DNA of 24,966 bases from Peptococcaceae bacterium (GTDB lineage: Bacteria; Bacillota; Peptococcia; DRI-13; UBA5745), in the NCBI GenBank assembly GCA_031264885.1, contig JAISDM010000022.1, positions 1 through 24,966 of the forward strand, in the 5' to 3' direction. A program made the translations under genes and the position numbers. The stretch's first letter is position 1. The number at the start of each line of letters is the position of its first letter. The notes under the pieces were generated by a model. It was not told the origin of the DNA, did not search any database, and was given only the letters and a program-made list of their open reading frames with translations. This document shows positions 6,974-15,304 of the stretch, in pieces.

Positions 6974-7894
6974 ATGCGGAAAAAGAAAAGAAGTACTCGC
7001 GGACTTGTACAGACCTACGCCATGCTTGCGCCGAATCTTCTTTTATTCCTTGCGACTTCCGTATACCCCATCCTATGGGCGCTCCGATACATGTTCGTCG
7101 AATATGACGGTATCAACCCGGCAAAGTTTGTTGGTTTAGATAATTTCGTCCGTATTTTTACGAGAGACGACGTATATTGGCAGGCAGTTCGAAATACGTT
7201 GGTCTTCGCGTCGGGAAAGATCATCATCGTTATCCCGCTGGCGTTTATCGTGGCGATTCTCATAAACAAACCCAAGCGCTTATACGGCTTTGTACAGGCG
7301 GTCATATTCAGCCCTACGATTATGAGCGCGGCAGTCATGGCTCTGGTGTTCTATCTGCTCTTTAATGTCTACAACGGGGAGATAAACCGGATGCTTATGG
7401 CTATCGGCTTGACCAAAATTCCGATCAATTGGCTGGGATTCGACATGGCTATGGTAACCGTTATTATAATATCCGTCTGGGGATCCATAGGAAATTACAT
7501 GGTGTATTTCCTGGCGGGACTTCAGCAGATCCCACTTGAGATGTACGAAAGCGCGGATATCGACGGCGCCAGCACCAGGCAGAAACTGTTCAGAATCACG
7601 CTTCCATTGCTGGGACCGGTGCTAAAAATCATACTGATGCTGTCGATCATTTTTGCTTTCATGGATATGCAAAGCATAATGGTTCTGACGCAAGGCGGGC
7701 CTTTCCAAGCTACGAATGTTATGTACCTGTACGTTTACCAACTGTATTATTCGTCGTCTTCAGCAGGCGGCGGGTCGTTTCGTCCACAGTACGGATATGG
7801 CGCCGCTGTCAGCGTGGTTTCGGCCTGTATTGTTGGCGCGGTTACTGTAATTTATCTGTTTTTGTCACGGAAACTCGACAAACTCAGCGATTAA
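6974..7894 (+). CDS. ABC transporter permease, MalF/UgpA-like (CUT1)
   Basis: This 306-residue inner-membrane protein has about six hydrophobic spans, the first beginning near residue 15 after a basic N-terminus (MRKKKRSTRG). The conserved cytoplasmic EAA-type loop is recognisable near residues 195-215 (EMYESADIDGAS then FRITLPLLGP), the contact site for the ATPase. AAGGAGG at 6955-6961 precedes the ATG. The second permease gene follows after 13 bp, so the two are co-translated partners. With the binding protein and the distal ATPase (15305-16423) they make a complete importer. Confidence 0.93.
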   Translation: MRKKKRSTRGLVQTYAMLAPNLLLFLATSVYPILWALRYMFVEYDGINPAKFVGLDNFVRIFTRDDVYWQAVRNTLVFASGKIIIVIPLAFIVAILINKPKRLYGFVQAVIFSPTIMSAAVMALVFYLLFNVYNGEINRMLMAIGLTKIPINWLGFDMAMVTVIIISVWGSIGNYMVYFLAGLQQIPLEMYESADIDGASTRQKLFRITLPLLGPVLKIILMLSIIFAFMDMQSIMVLTQGGPFQATNVMYLYVYQLYYSSSSAGGGSFRPQYGYGAAVSVVSACIVGAVTVIYLFLSRKLDKLSD

Positions 7895-7907
7895 AGGAGA
7901 GCGGGGC

Positions 7908-8762
7908 ATGAAGAAAAAGATAACTCCCGTAAAGTTGCTGATCAATATAGTCAAATGGGCATTTTTATTGGCAATAATGGCGTTTACCGTCTATCCGGTC
8001 ATTTACGCGGCACTCGGTTCCGTTAAATCAAATTTCGAACTGACTCTCGGCGGAGGAGGCGTACTTCCGGATAAATGGATGTTTTCAAATTACGTAACCG
8101 CGTTTAAGGCAAACAATTTCGGAAGATATACGATTAATTCGCTTATTCTGTCGGCGATGGTTACGGCTCTCGCGCTGATTACCGCGTCAATGGCCGGGTA
8201 TGTCTTCGCCCGGCGCGAATTTCCCGGGAAGCGAATTATACTAATGACGTATACATCCATGATGTTTATTTCATTAGGCTCGGTTACGCTTTTTCCGTTA
8301 TATTCGCTGCTTAAGGCAATAGGACTGACGAAGAATCTGTTCGGCATGGCGCTTATCATGACCGGCGGGCAGATCGCCAGCGTATTCCTTATTATGGGAT
8401 TTGTGAGGTCGATCCCGCGTGAGCTGGACGAAGCCGCTTACATTGACGGATGTTCCCTTTTTAAGGTCTATTACATGATTATTTTGCCGACAATCCGCCC
8501 GATCCTGGCTGTGGTCCTTCTGTTCTCATTCCGCATGTCCTGGAACGATTACATAACGCCGCTGGTCATGTCCATCGGTACGGAGAACCTCAGAACCCTT
8601 ACGGTGGCGGTTGTGGAGCTTAAGTATTCGATGCAGGCCGCGGCGGAGTGGCATATCATGCTCGCGGGCGCGTCGATTGCGCTCATACCCATACTGATTG
8701 TTTACTTGTTTACGCACAAGCAGTTCATCGCCGGACTGACGGCCGGCGCGGTGAAAGGGTAA
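7908..8762 (+). CDS. ABC transporter permease, MalG/UgpE-like (CUT1)
   Basis: The 284-residue product is the second permease of the importer, with about six membrane spans. Its EAA loop reads ELDEAAYIDGCS followed by ILPTIRP, typical of MalG-type subunits. AAAGGAGA at 7893-7900 overlaps the stop codon of the preceding gene and lies 7 nt before the ATG, consistent with coupled translation. The next gene (uronate-dehydrogenase-like) starts 29 bp later. Confidence 0.93.
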   Translation: MKKKITPVKLLINIVKWAFLLAIMAFTVYPVIYAALGSVKSNFELTLGGGGVLPDKWMFSNYVTAFKANNFGRYTINSLILSAMVTALALITASMAGYVFARREFPGKRIILMTYTSMMFISLGSVTLFPLYSLLKAIGLTKNLFGMALIMTGGQIASVFLIMGFVRSIPRELDEAAYIDGCSLFKVYYMIILPTIRPILAVVLLFSFRMSWNDYITPLVMSIGTENLRTLTVAVVELKYSMQAAAEWHIMLAGASIALIPILIVYLFTHKQFIAGLTAGAVKG

Positions 8763-8791
8763 AAAAATTTCAGAAAGGGGGGATGGACGCG

Positions 8792-9598
8792 GTGAAAAAA
8801 GTTTTAATCACCGGCACAAACGGCAATATAGGCGGAATGCTCATGAACAAGTTTCGGGAAAACGGAAAGTATGAAGTCATTGCCACCGCGCGCAACGCGG
8901 ATCCTGAGAGGAATATTCTCGCCATGAATCTCCTCGACCGCGGCCGTATCTTAGAGCTTACCAAAGGCGTTGACGTTATTGTACACATGGCGGCTTACAT
9001 GGTTCCCGGACAGTTCTTTGAGGAAAAGGTCGTTCCAAACAACATCGTGGGTACGTACTACATTTACGACGCTATGCGCGCAAACAATGTCAAGCGCATG
9101 GTGTACGGCTCAAGCAATCATGCCATAGGGTTTTATAAATCCACCGACTCAATAACCGGAGACTCCCCGTGCCGGCCGGACACTTATTACGGGGTGTCGA
9201 AAGTTGCCTGTGAGGCTCTTGGCAGTGTGTACAGCGATAAATACGGTATATCCTGCGTTAACATCCGAATCGGGCATGCCCCGCGTCACGCCAAACCGAT
9301 GAGTCCATACAGGACAAAAACATGGATCAGCCCGAGGGATATGGCTCATCTGGTTGAGTGCTGCATTGACGCGCCGCCGGAAATTAAGTTTCTGAATGTT
9401 TTTGGAATATCGAAGAACACGGGCCGCCCATGGCCGATAGACCACCTCAAGGAGCTGATAGGCTATGATCCACAAGACGACGGCGCCGATTACATGGAAG
9501 ACGCCAAAAACTTTGAGTGGTACCAGGACGGCAAGGGAGGCTATAAAGACGAGACAGGCTATATGGGCGGAGAATTTGTAAATATTGAACTTGAATAG
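8792..9598 (+). CDS. udh: NAD-dependent uronate dehydrogenase-like SDR (extended family)
   Basis: The 268-residue product is an NAD(P)-dependent epimerase/dehydratase-type SDR. It has the cofactor loop GTNGNIG (8-14), SSNH (107-110) and the catalytic Tyr133/Lys137 pair (YGVSK). The segments SSNHAIGFY, VNIRIGHAP and TWISPRDMAHLVECC resemble uronate dehydrogenase, which oxidises D-galacturonate or D-glucuronate to an aldarolactone with NAD+. The length fits that family. GTG 8792 is preferred because GGGGGG at 8777-8782 is then well spaced; ATG 8783 is also in frame but touches the G-run. The neighbouring dehydratases and UlaG-like hydrolase fit a lactone-forming first step. A related aldose or C4 epimerase role cannot be excluded. 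Confidence 0.8.
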   Translation: MKKVLITGTNGNIGGMLMNKFRENGKYEVIATARNADPERNILAMNLLDRGRILELTKGVDVIVHMAAYMVPGQFFEEKVVPNNIVGTYYIYDAMRANNVKRMVYGSSNHAIGFYKSTDSITGDSPCRPDTYYGVSKVACEALGSVYSDKYGISCVNIRIGHAPRHAKPMSPYRTKTWISPRDMAHLVECCIDAPPEIKFLNVFGISKNTGRPWPIDHLKELIGYDPQDDGADYMEDAKNFEWYQDGKGGYKDETGYMGGEFVNIELE

Positions 9599-9617
9599 AC
9601 AGGAGGAAAACATATCA

Positions 9618-10766
9618 ATGAAAATTACCGACATCAAACAATATGTATACTCCCCGGACGGCAGGAGGAACCTGCATTTCGTCAAGGTGGAGACTGACGA
9701 AGACATTTTTGGTTTCGCGGAATGCACGCTTAGGGTAAAACTTCCGTTGGTCATGGAGGGCATTAAGCTCCTGACGCCGCACATGGTCGGACTTTCAATA
9801 TTCGACATCGAGGCTTGGGTCAATAAGTTTTACACCCATGACCGCTGGAGAGGCGGAGTGGCGATGAACACCGCGATCGCCGGCGTGGAAATGGCCGTAT
9901 ATGACGCGATCGGGAAGAAGCTGAAGATGCCCGTCTACAATCTCCTGGGGGGCAAGATGAGCGACCGCGTGGCGTGTTATGCCAGCGGGCCCTGGGCCGC
10001 GCAGCCCGAGTATGGCGACAGCCCGGCCGAGCGCGCCAAGACAATGGTTAAAATGGGATTCAAAGGGCTCAAAATGGATCCCCTGCCCTGGGTCTCTTTC
10101 AAAGCGGATCATCCGGATTATGATTTGGTCACCAAGGCGGACATGTACAAAGCGGTCGAGAATGTCGGCGCGGTATACGATGCCATCGGGGATTCCGCCT
10201 CAATCCTGATCGAGGGGCACGGTCGGACGGATTACATACAGGCAATCTGGCTCGCGAAGGAATACGAACAGTTCAAGATCGGTTTCTTTGAGGAGCCCGT
10301 GGAAGCCGACGACTGGGACGGTTACAAGAAACTGGCGCTTAAAGCCAACGTACCCCTGGCCGCCGGGGAGCGGCTGTTCACGCGCTGGGGCCACCGGCGA
10401 ATTTACGAATCCGGTTTCCTGAGCATTGTTCAACCCGACTTCACGCATTGCTGCGGCTTGCTTGAGTCGAAGAAGATGGTAGCCATGGCCGAGGCGTATT
10501 ATATGAAGTTCGCGCCGCACAATTCAAGCGGGCCTTCCGCGTCAATGGCGGCCGCTATGGTTGACGCGACCATGCCCAATTTCTACATGCAAGAGTTCGT
10601 TGTGGACAATATCCCGCTGAGCCAAAAGATGTACAAAGACGGCATACCATTTGAAGACGGCGCTATTTTGCTGGACGACGGCAGATACGGCCTGGGCCTT
10701 GATCCCAACTGGGAAGAGATCGAGTCGCATCTGAGCGCCAATATCTATGACAAGCTCGGATGGTAA
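9618..10766 (+). CDS. Enolase-superfamily acid-sugar dehydratase 1 (mandelate racemase subgroup)
   Basis: The 382-residue product has the capping domain and C-terminal barrel of the mandelate racemase/muconate-lactonising group. Visible active-site elements are the K152-M-D154 pair, metal-ligand candidates Glu199 (IEGHGR), Glu225 (FFEEP) and Glu251 (GERL), plus His201, Asp274 (QPDFTH) and His301 (APHNSSG). The family removes water from aldonates or aldarates after abstracting the proton alpha to the carboxylate. Overall it looks like the galactonate-dehydratase-like branch. An alternative is galactarolactone cycloisomerase, which belongs to the same subgroup and would act directly on the Udh product. 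A TTG at 9585 extends the frame into the previous gene; ATG 9618 behind AGGAGG (9601-9606) is preferred. Confidence 0.88.
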   Translation: MKITDIKQYVYSPDGRRNLHFVKVETDEDIFGFAECTLRVKLPLVMEGIKLLTPHMVGLSIFDIEAWVNKFYTHDRWRGGVAMNTAIAGVEMAVYDAIGKKLKMPVYNLLGGKMSDRVACYASGPWAAQPEYGDSPAERAKTMVKMGFKGLKMDPLPWVSFKADHPDYDLVTKADMYKAVENVGAVYDAIGDSASILIEGHGRTDYIQAIWLAKEYEQFKIGFFEEPVEADDWDGYKKLALKANVPLAAGERLFTRWGHRRIYESGFLSIVQPDFTHCCGLLESKKMVAMAEAYYMKFAPHNSSGPSASMAAAMVDATMPNFYMQEFVVDNIPLSQKMYKDGIPFEDGAILLDDGRYGLGLDPNWEEIESHLSANIYDKLGW

Positions 10767-10784
10767 AGAGGAGGATAATATCAT

Positions 10785-11927
10785 ATGAAAATAACAAACA
10801 TTGAAACATTGGTCTTTGTAGACGATTTAATGGATAATCCCAAATTTATGCGCAATAATATTCTCGTCAAAGTCGATACCGACGAGGGTATCACCGGTGT
10901 GGGCGAGGCGACCATCCGCAACAGGGAACTGGCTGTCAAAGCCGCTGTGGACGATCACATAGCCCCATTTCTCATCGGCACGTCCCCCTTCGACGTCAGC
11001 AAGATGTTCGACCGGTTCTTTACGCGGGACGCGTGGCGCGGGGGCGCCGTTCTTCTTAGCGCCGTCAGCGGCATTGAGACGGCGATGTGGGACATTATCG
11101 GCAAGTACGCCGGTCAGCCTGTTTACAACCTGCTCGGGGGCAAATTTAAGCCGGACGTCCGTACATACGCCAACGGTTGGTTCTTCGAATGCAAATCCAG
11201 CGAAGAGTATGTGGAAGCCGCGTTAAAAACGGTGGAGGCCGGCTGGGACGCGCTAAAATGGGATCCGCCGCTGATTTTCAAGGATCTCCCCGAATACTTA
11301 ATGGTTGAAGAGGCCGCAAAGAATGTGTATGCCATAAGAGAGGCCGTCGGCCGGGATGTGGACCTCCTGATAGAGATACACGGTCAGTTGAGCTATGCCG
11401 GCGCCATGAAGTTTGCCAAGCTTCTCGAAGACGCCGACGTCATGTTCATGGAGGAACCGATGCCGCCGGACGACAAAGAGGGTTTCCAAAAACTCGGTCT
11501 GAAAACCGCCATCCCTATCGCCGGAGGCGAGCGTATTTTTACCAGATTCGGCTATAAGGCCATCATCAACGAAGGGGTGCTCAGCGTAGCGCAGCCCGAC
11601 CTTACACACATGGGCGGAATACTTGAAACCAAGCTCACTGCCGCCATGCTTGAGGCTGCTTACATAAAGTTCGCGCCTCATAATTCCAACGGCATCGTCG
11701 CTACCGCGGCCGCTGTTATGGTCGATGCCACCGGCCCCAATTTCCTCATTCAGGAGATGGGCACGCCTGTTCTTCAACAAAATGAGAGAATTCTCAAATC
11801 CGGTTTGACTTGGAAGAAAGGCCGGTTCATACTCGACGACAGCAAGCCGGGACTGGGCGTTGAGGTTGATTTTGACACGATTAAGAAGTTCGGCTATAAA
11901 CGCAGTTTCACAGAATTGCCGAAATAG
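10785..11927 (+). CDS. Enolase-superfamily acid-sugar dehydratase 2 (mandelate racemase subgroup)
   Basis: This is a paralogue of the preceding gene, 380 residues, starting 18 bp after it behind AGGAGG. The equivalent residues are K158-W-D160, Glu197 (IEIHGQ), Glu223 (FMEEP), Glu249 (GERI), His199, Asp271 (QPDLTHMGG) and His299 (APHNSNG). The two proteins share the overall pattern but differ next to key positions (KMDP vs KWDP; EGHGR vs EIHGQ) and in the 20s loop that shapes substrate choice. This suggests two different substrates or epimers, or a lactone and an open-chain acid, and not simple redundancy. The stop TAG overlaps an in-frame GTG for the next frame by one base. Confidence 0.88.
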   Translation: MKITNIETLVFVDDLMDNPKFMRNNILVKVDTDEGITGVGEATIRNRELAVKAAVDDHIAPFLIGTSPFDVSKMFDRFFTRDAWRGGAVLLSAVSGIETAMWDIIGKYAGQPVYNLLGGKFKPDVRTYANGWFFECKSSEEYVEAALKTVEAGWDALKWDPPLIFKDLPEYLMVEEAAKNVYAIREAVGRDVDLLIEIHGQLSYAGAMKFAKLLEDADVMFMEEPMPPDDKEGFQKLGLKTAIPIAGGERIFTRFGYKAIINEGVLSVAQPDLTHMGGILETKLTAAMLEAAYIKFAPHNSNGIVATAAAVMVDATGPNFLIQEMGTPVLQQNERILKSGLTWKKGRFILDDSKPGLGVEVDFDTIKKFGYKRSFTELPK

Positions 11928-11944
11928 TGAACGAGGGAAATAGA

Positions 11945-12829
11945 ATGTTCCGCCCGGAAGGTGTGATCACGGCGCTTGTGACGCCGTTTAAAGCCGGCGA
12001 TGAGAGCATAGATTTCGCCGCGCTTGAAAGAATGATTGACATTCAGTGCGAAGCCGGCGTCGACGGGGTGTTTGTTTCGGGTTCCACCGCCGAGGCATAC
12101 GCGATGGAACGGGAAGAAAAAAGGGATCTGCTGGCTGCCGCCAAAGAATATGTTAATGGACGCGCAAAGCTATATTTTGGAGCGGGAGGCAGCAGCACCC
12201 GGCAGGCGGCCGACCTCATTCAAATGGCCGAGAGTGAAGGCGCGGACGCGGTCAGCGTCATTACACCCTACTTTGCCGTTCCCGATCAGGATGAGCTTCT
12301 GAGCTTCTATACAGATATTGCCGCGTCGACGTCCCTGCCCATCATACTGTACAATCATCCGCTGCGCACGATGGTAAATATGTCGGGATCCACCGTGGGG
12401 AAACTGTCGCGCGTAACCAACATCGCAGGCGTCAAAGATTCAAGCGCCAATATGAATAACACCATGAGTTATCTGGCCGCCATGGAGCCCGGTTTCTCCG
12501 TGCTTTCAGGCAATGACTCTCTTATTTTTTCGCTGCTTGATCTCGGAGGCGCGGGTACTGTGAGCGCTTCGGCAAATTTTGCGCCGGATCTCGTCGTGGA
12601 TCTATACCGCGCCTACAAAGCCGGCAAAAGGGAAAAATCGCTGGAATTGCAGCTGAAGCTGTTTGCTGTGCGCAGTGTATTCAGCCTTGGCAGTTATCCC
12701 GCTATGATTAAGGATGCCTGCAGGGTCATGGGATTCGATATGGGCGTATGCCGCAGACCCTTGAAGAGCCTGTCGGCGGATGATATGACCAAACTTGAGG
12801 CAGCTCTGAAAACAGCGGGTCAGCTATAG
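11945..12829 (+). CDS. DapA/NAL-family lyase (keto-deoxy-aldarate aldolase or dehydratase candidate)
   Basis: The 294-residue TIM barrel belongs to the dihydrodipicolinate synthase/N-acetylneuraminate lyase family. It has the GSTAE motif (46-50, the GGTGE equivalent), Tyr136 (ILYNHP) and the Schiff-base Lys164 (GVKDSS). In acid-sugar operons this family supplies 2-keto-3-deoxy-acid aldolases and 5-keto-4-deoxyglucarate dehydratase. Because glycerate kinase and a glycerate-forming reductase are in the same operon, aldol cleavage to pyruvate plus a C3 product is favoured over the dehydratase route to 2-oxoglutarate semialdehyde. It is unlikely to make lysine precursors here. ATG 11945 behind GAGGGA is chosen over GTG 11927, which overlaps the previous stop. 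Confidence 0.88.
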   Translation: MFRPEGVITALVTPFKAGDESIDFAALERMIDIQCEAGVDGVFVSGSTAEAYAMEREEKRDLLAAAKEYVNGRAKLYFGAGGSSTRQAADLIQMAESEGADAVSVITPYFAVPDQDELLSFYTDIAASTSLPIILYNHPLRTMVNMSGSTVGKLSRVTNIAGVKDSSANMNNTMSYLAAMEPGFSVLSGNDSLIFSLLDLGGAGTVSASANFAPDLVVDLYRAYKAGKREKSLELQLKLFAVRSVFSLGSYPAMIKDACRVMGFDMGVCRRPLKSLSADDMTKLEAALKTAGQL

Positions 12830-12863
12830 GGATATCTTCAAAAGGGGAAAGGTGATTGTTTAC

Positions 12864-14006
12864 ATGACCTGCAGAGAACGCGTATTGACCGCGCTTGATC
12901 ATAAGGAACCGGACCGCGTTCCTTGGGATTTCGGGGCGACAAAGGTATGCAAATGCCATGTTGTTTTTTATAAAAAGCTGTTAAAAGAACTGGGAATCGA
13001 AGAAGAACCCATCATAGCCGCAAAGATGGGGCAGCACGCGCTGATCTCAGAGGCGGTGCAGAGGCGGCTCGAATGTGACCTGCGCACGCCGTTTCCGGCG
13101 TTCTTAAAGGATCCGTCCGCCGCCGCCAAAGAATGGGAAGATGAGAGGTACTGCTACTACATCGACGACTGGGGCACCACTATGAAGATGCCGAAAGCCG
13201 GCGGCCTCTACTATGACGTACACGCGTACCCGCTGGAAGACGCGGACGAAGAGGATGAAGCCGCGTACCAATGGCCGTCGATTCCAAAGGTGAACCCGGA
13301 GGCGGTTGAGCAGGCAAGAAAAATCCGCGAGGACGGTCGTCCCGTCGTATATTTCGAAGCCATCGGCAACGGTTTTCTGCAGAACGCGCCGAAGATATAC
13401 GGATATGCCGACTGGATGATGATGCTGTCGAGCGAAGAAGAACGCGCGAGGCGGTATTTGGATAAGTTTCTTGATTTGAAAATACGCTTCTACGATGCCA
13501 TATTTGATGCTTACGGCGACCTGATCGACGTCGTCTGCGAGAATGACGACCTGGGTACGCAGAACAGCACCTGGATTTCAAAAGAGATGTTCCGGAAGAT
13601 GATCAAACCCTACTGGAAGATCCTGTTTGACCACATCAAGAGCAGATCTAACGCGAAGATTTTTCTGCATTGCTGCGGCTCCGTTTCATCGCTCATTCCG
13701 GATCTGGTCGATATCGGCCTGGACATCCTGAATCCGGTACAGATAGGCGCCGCCAATATGGAGCCAAATTATCTGAAACGAGAGTTCGGCAAGGATATTG
13801 TATTCTGGGGAGGCGGTGTGGATAATCAGAAAGTACTTCCCAAGGGTACGCCGGCGGAGGTCAGGGAAAGTGTGAAGCGCAATATTGAGGCTTTCCGGAA
13901 AGACGGCGGCTTTGTGTTTGCTACCATTCATAATGTGCAGCCGGACGTCCCCATCGAAAATTTCATGGCGATGTGGGAGACCTATATGGAGAATCGCGAT
14001 TATTAA
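12864..14006 (+). CDS. URO-D-superfamily protein, unknown reaction
   Basis: The 380-residue product begins MTCRERVLTALDHKEPDRVP, the signature start of uroporphyrinogen-decarboxylase-superfamily proteins, which include haem-pathway URO-D and the cobamide methyltransferases MtaA, MtbA and CmuA. It has DDLG (228-231) and the metal-type motif HCCG (269-272), seen in the methyltransferase branch. Such stand-alone members are common in sugar-use operons, but their reaction is not settled. No corrinoid-binding protein is visible in the window. It lies 34 bp after the aldolase and 21 bp before the UlaG-like gene. Possible roles include demethylation of a methylated uronate or a decarboxylation; neither is shown. 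A GTG at 12852 is an alternative start. Confidence 0.85.
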   Translation: MTCRERVLTALDHKEPDRVPWDFGATKVCKCHVVFYKKLLKELGIEEEPIIAAKMGQHALISEAVQRRLECDLRTPFPAFLKDPSAAAKEWEDERYCYYIDDWGTTMKMPKAGGLYYDVHAYPLEDADEEDEAAYQWPSIPKVNPEAVEQARKIREDGRPVVYFEAIGNGFLQNAPKIYGYADWMMMLSSEEERARRYLDKFLDLKIRFYDAIFDAYGDLIDVVCENDDLGTQNSTWISKEMFRKMIKPYWKILFDHIKSRSNAKIFLHCCGSVSSLIPDLVDIGLDILNPVQIGAANMEPNYLKREFGKDIVFWGGGVDNQKVLPKGTPAEVRESVKRNIEAFRKDGGFVFATIHNVQPDVPIENFMAMWETYMENRDY

Positions 14007-14027
14007 GACAAAGGAGGTTGCGAGGCA

Positions 14028-14813
14028 ATGTTTTCCAATACGCAACGCCAAATAGAGGATTGTCGTGTCGAAAAAGGAAGCGTGACCGTCTGGTGGCTGG
14101 GGCAATCAGGTTTTGCCGTCAAGACGCCGGAAGGAAAGCTCCTGCTGGTTGACCCGTACTTAACGGACGCGGTGAGCATGGGCTATAAGCCCTATATACA
14201 TCAACGTCTTATACCGCCGGTGCTGAGGCCGGATGAGATCCGGGGCGTAAGCGCGGTTCTGTATACGCATACCCACATGGATCACATGGACGAGAGTACG
14301 GCTGTTTTGCTCTCGCTGGATCCCGGGGTGCGGTTCATTGGTTCCGCCGATGTGCGCAAAAAACTCGTGGATGCCCTTGAGATTCCTCAGAATCAGGTAA
14401 TTGAGCTTGCCGTCGGCCAGGACGCGTCTGTCGGAGACGTTTCGTTACGTGCGTATAAAGCCATGCATTCCCCGGACGCCCAGAGTTATCTGGTAACCAT
14501 AGGAGGCTTGGACGGTAGGAGACTCTATTTCTGCGGAGACTCAGTCTTGTTCCGCGGCTTCGAGAAAGTCGGCCGCGAGAACGAGGTGGATTGCGCTTTT
14601 TTGCCTATAAACGGACAGGGGGGCAACATGGATCCTCTGGGAGCGGCATATGCCGCGCATATGCTTGGCGCGAAGGCTGTGGTTCCATCGCACTACGGTA
14701 TGTATGCGGACAGTACGGCTGAGCCCAAAGTGTTTTTATCCATTTTAGGTGAGAAATTTCCCGATATAAAATGTTTAATTCTCGACCCTGGCGAAGCTTA
14801 TATATTGAAATGA
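14028..14813 (+). CDS. UlaG-like metallo-beta-lactamase-fold hydrolase (lactonase candidate)
   Basis: The 261-residue product has the metal motif THTHMDH (His81, His83, Asp85, His86), further ligand candidates His147, Asp171 (CGDS) and His222 (PSHYG), and the INGQGGNMDP segment typical of UlaG, the L-ascorbate-6-phosphate lactonase. Hydrolysis of a sugar-acid lactone is therefore a reasonable expectation. Since a uronate dehydrogenase would release an aldarolactone, opening that ring is the simplest role in this operon; this is inference. AAGGAGG at 14011-14017 precedes the ATG. The AllA-like gene follows after 25 bp. Confidence 0.85.
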   Translation: MFSNTQRQIEDCRVEKGSVTVWWLGQSGFAVKTPEGKLLLVDPYLTDAVSMGYKPYIHQRLIPPVLRPDEIRGVSAVLYTHTHMDHMDESTAVLLSLDPGVRFIGSADVRKKLVDALEIPQNQVIELAVGQDASVGDVSLRAYKAMHSPDAQSYLVTIGGLDGRRLYFCGDSVLFRGFEKVGRENEVDCAFLPINGQGGNMDPLGAAYAAHMLGAKAVVPSHYGMYADSTAEPKVFLSILGEKFPDIKCLILDPGEAYILK

Positions 14814-14838
14814 CGGCTTTAGGGAGGTAAACAGAGAT

Positions 14839-15273
14839 ATGAACATACCGATTGAGTGCGTAACGCGGGGTAGTTTTGCCCCATTCGGCGATATATTAGA
14901 GTTCCCGCCCGGTATTCCCAAAGGCGGTATGAATGATTTTCAGATTTTAATCGAAGAGAAAGACTCCCCCTGGCGCATAGCCGTCAGACGCTTTAATAAC
15001 CGCGACATACCGGCTGTCGGCTGTCATCCGGACAGCCGCGAAACATTTGAGCCGCTGTACGGGGCTTCCGTGCTGGTTGTGGCGGAATATAATACGCCGC
15101 GTGAATTAAGGGCGTTTTTCCTTGATAAGCCGGTGTGCCTCAAAAAGAACATATGGCATCACACCCTGGCGCTTTCGGAAGAGGCCGCCCTGAAAATTAC
15201 GGAAAACCTGGAAGTGGGTTCGGAGTGGACGGAGCTGGCCGAGCCTGTGTCCGCGTCGCTGTGTTCCAAATAG
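14839..15273 (+). CDS. AllA-like cupin (ureidoglycolate lyase family), unknown substrate
   Basis: The 144-residue product resembles the ureidoglycolate lyase (AllA) family: an early FAPFGDILEFP segment, VGCHPDSRETFEPLYGASVLVV and the IWHHTL motif near residue 110. AllA splits ureidoglycolate to glyoxylate and urea in purine catabolism, but no other allantoin or purine gene is present here. In this operon it may act on a hydroxy- or keto-acid intermediate, or on a nitrogen-containing acid. GGGAGG at 14822-14827 precedes the ATG. The match is by eye and the substrate is unknown. Confidence 0.7.
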   Translation: MNIPIECVTRGSFAPFGDILEFPPGIPKGGMNDFQILIEEKDSPWRIAVRRFNNRDIPAVGCHPDSRETFEPLYGASVLVVAEYNTPRELRAFFLDKPVCLKKNIWHHTLALSEEAALKITENLEVGSEWTELAEPVSASLCSK

Positions 15274-15304
15274 AGAATGTATTAAACGAGGGGGCTGGAC
15301 TGCA

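Noticed and set aside
9585..9617. TTG start extending the first dehydratase into the uronate dehydrogenase gene
   Set aside because: ATG 9618 has AGGAGG upstream and begins at the family N-terminus MKITDI.
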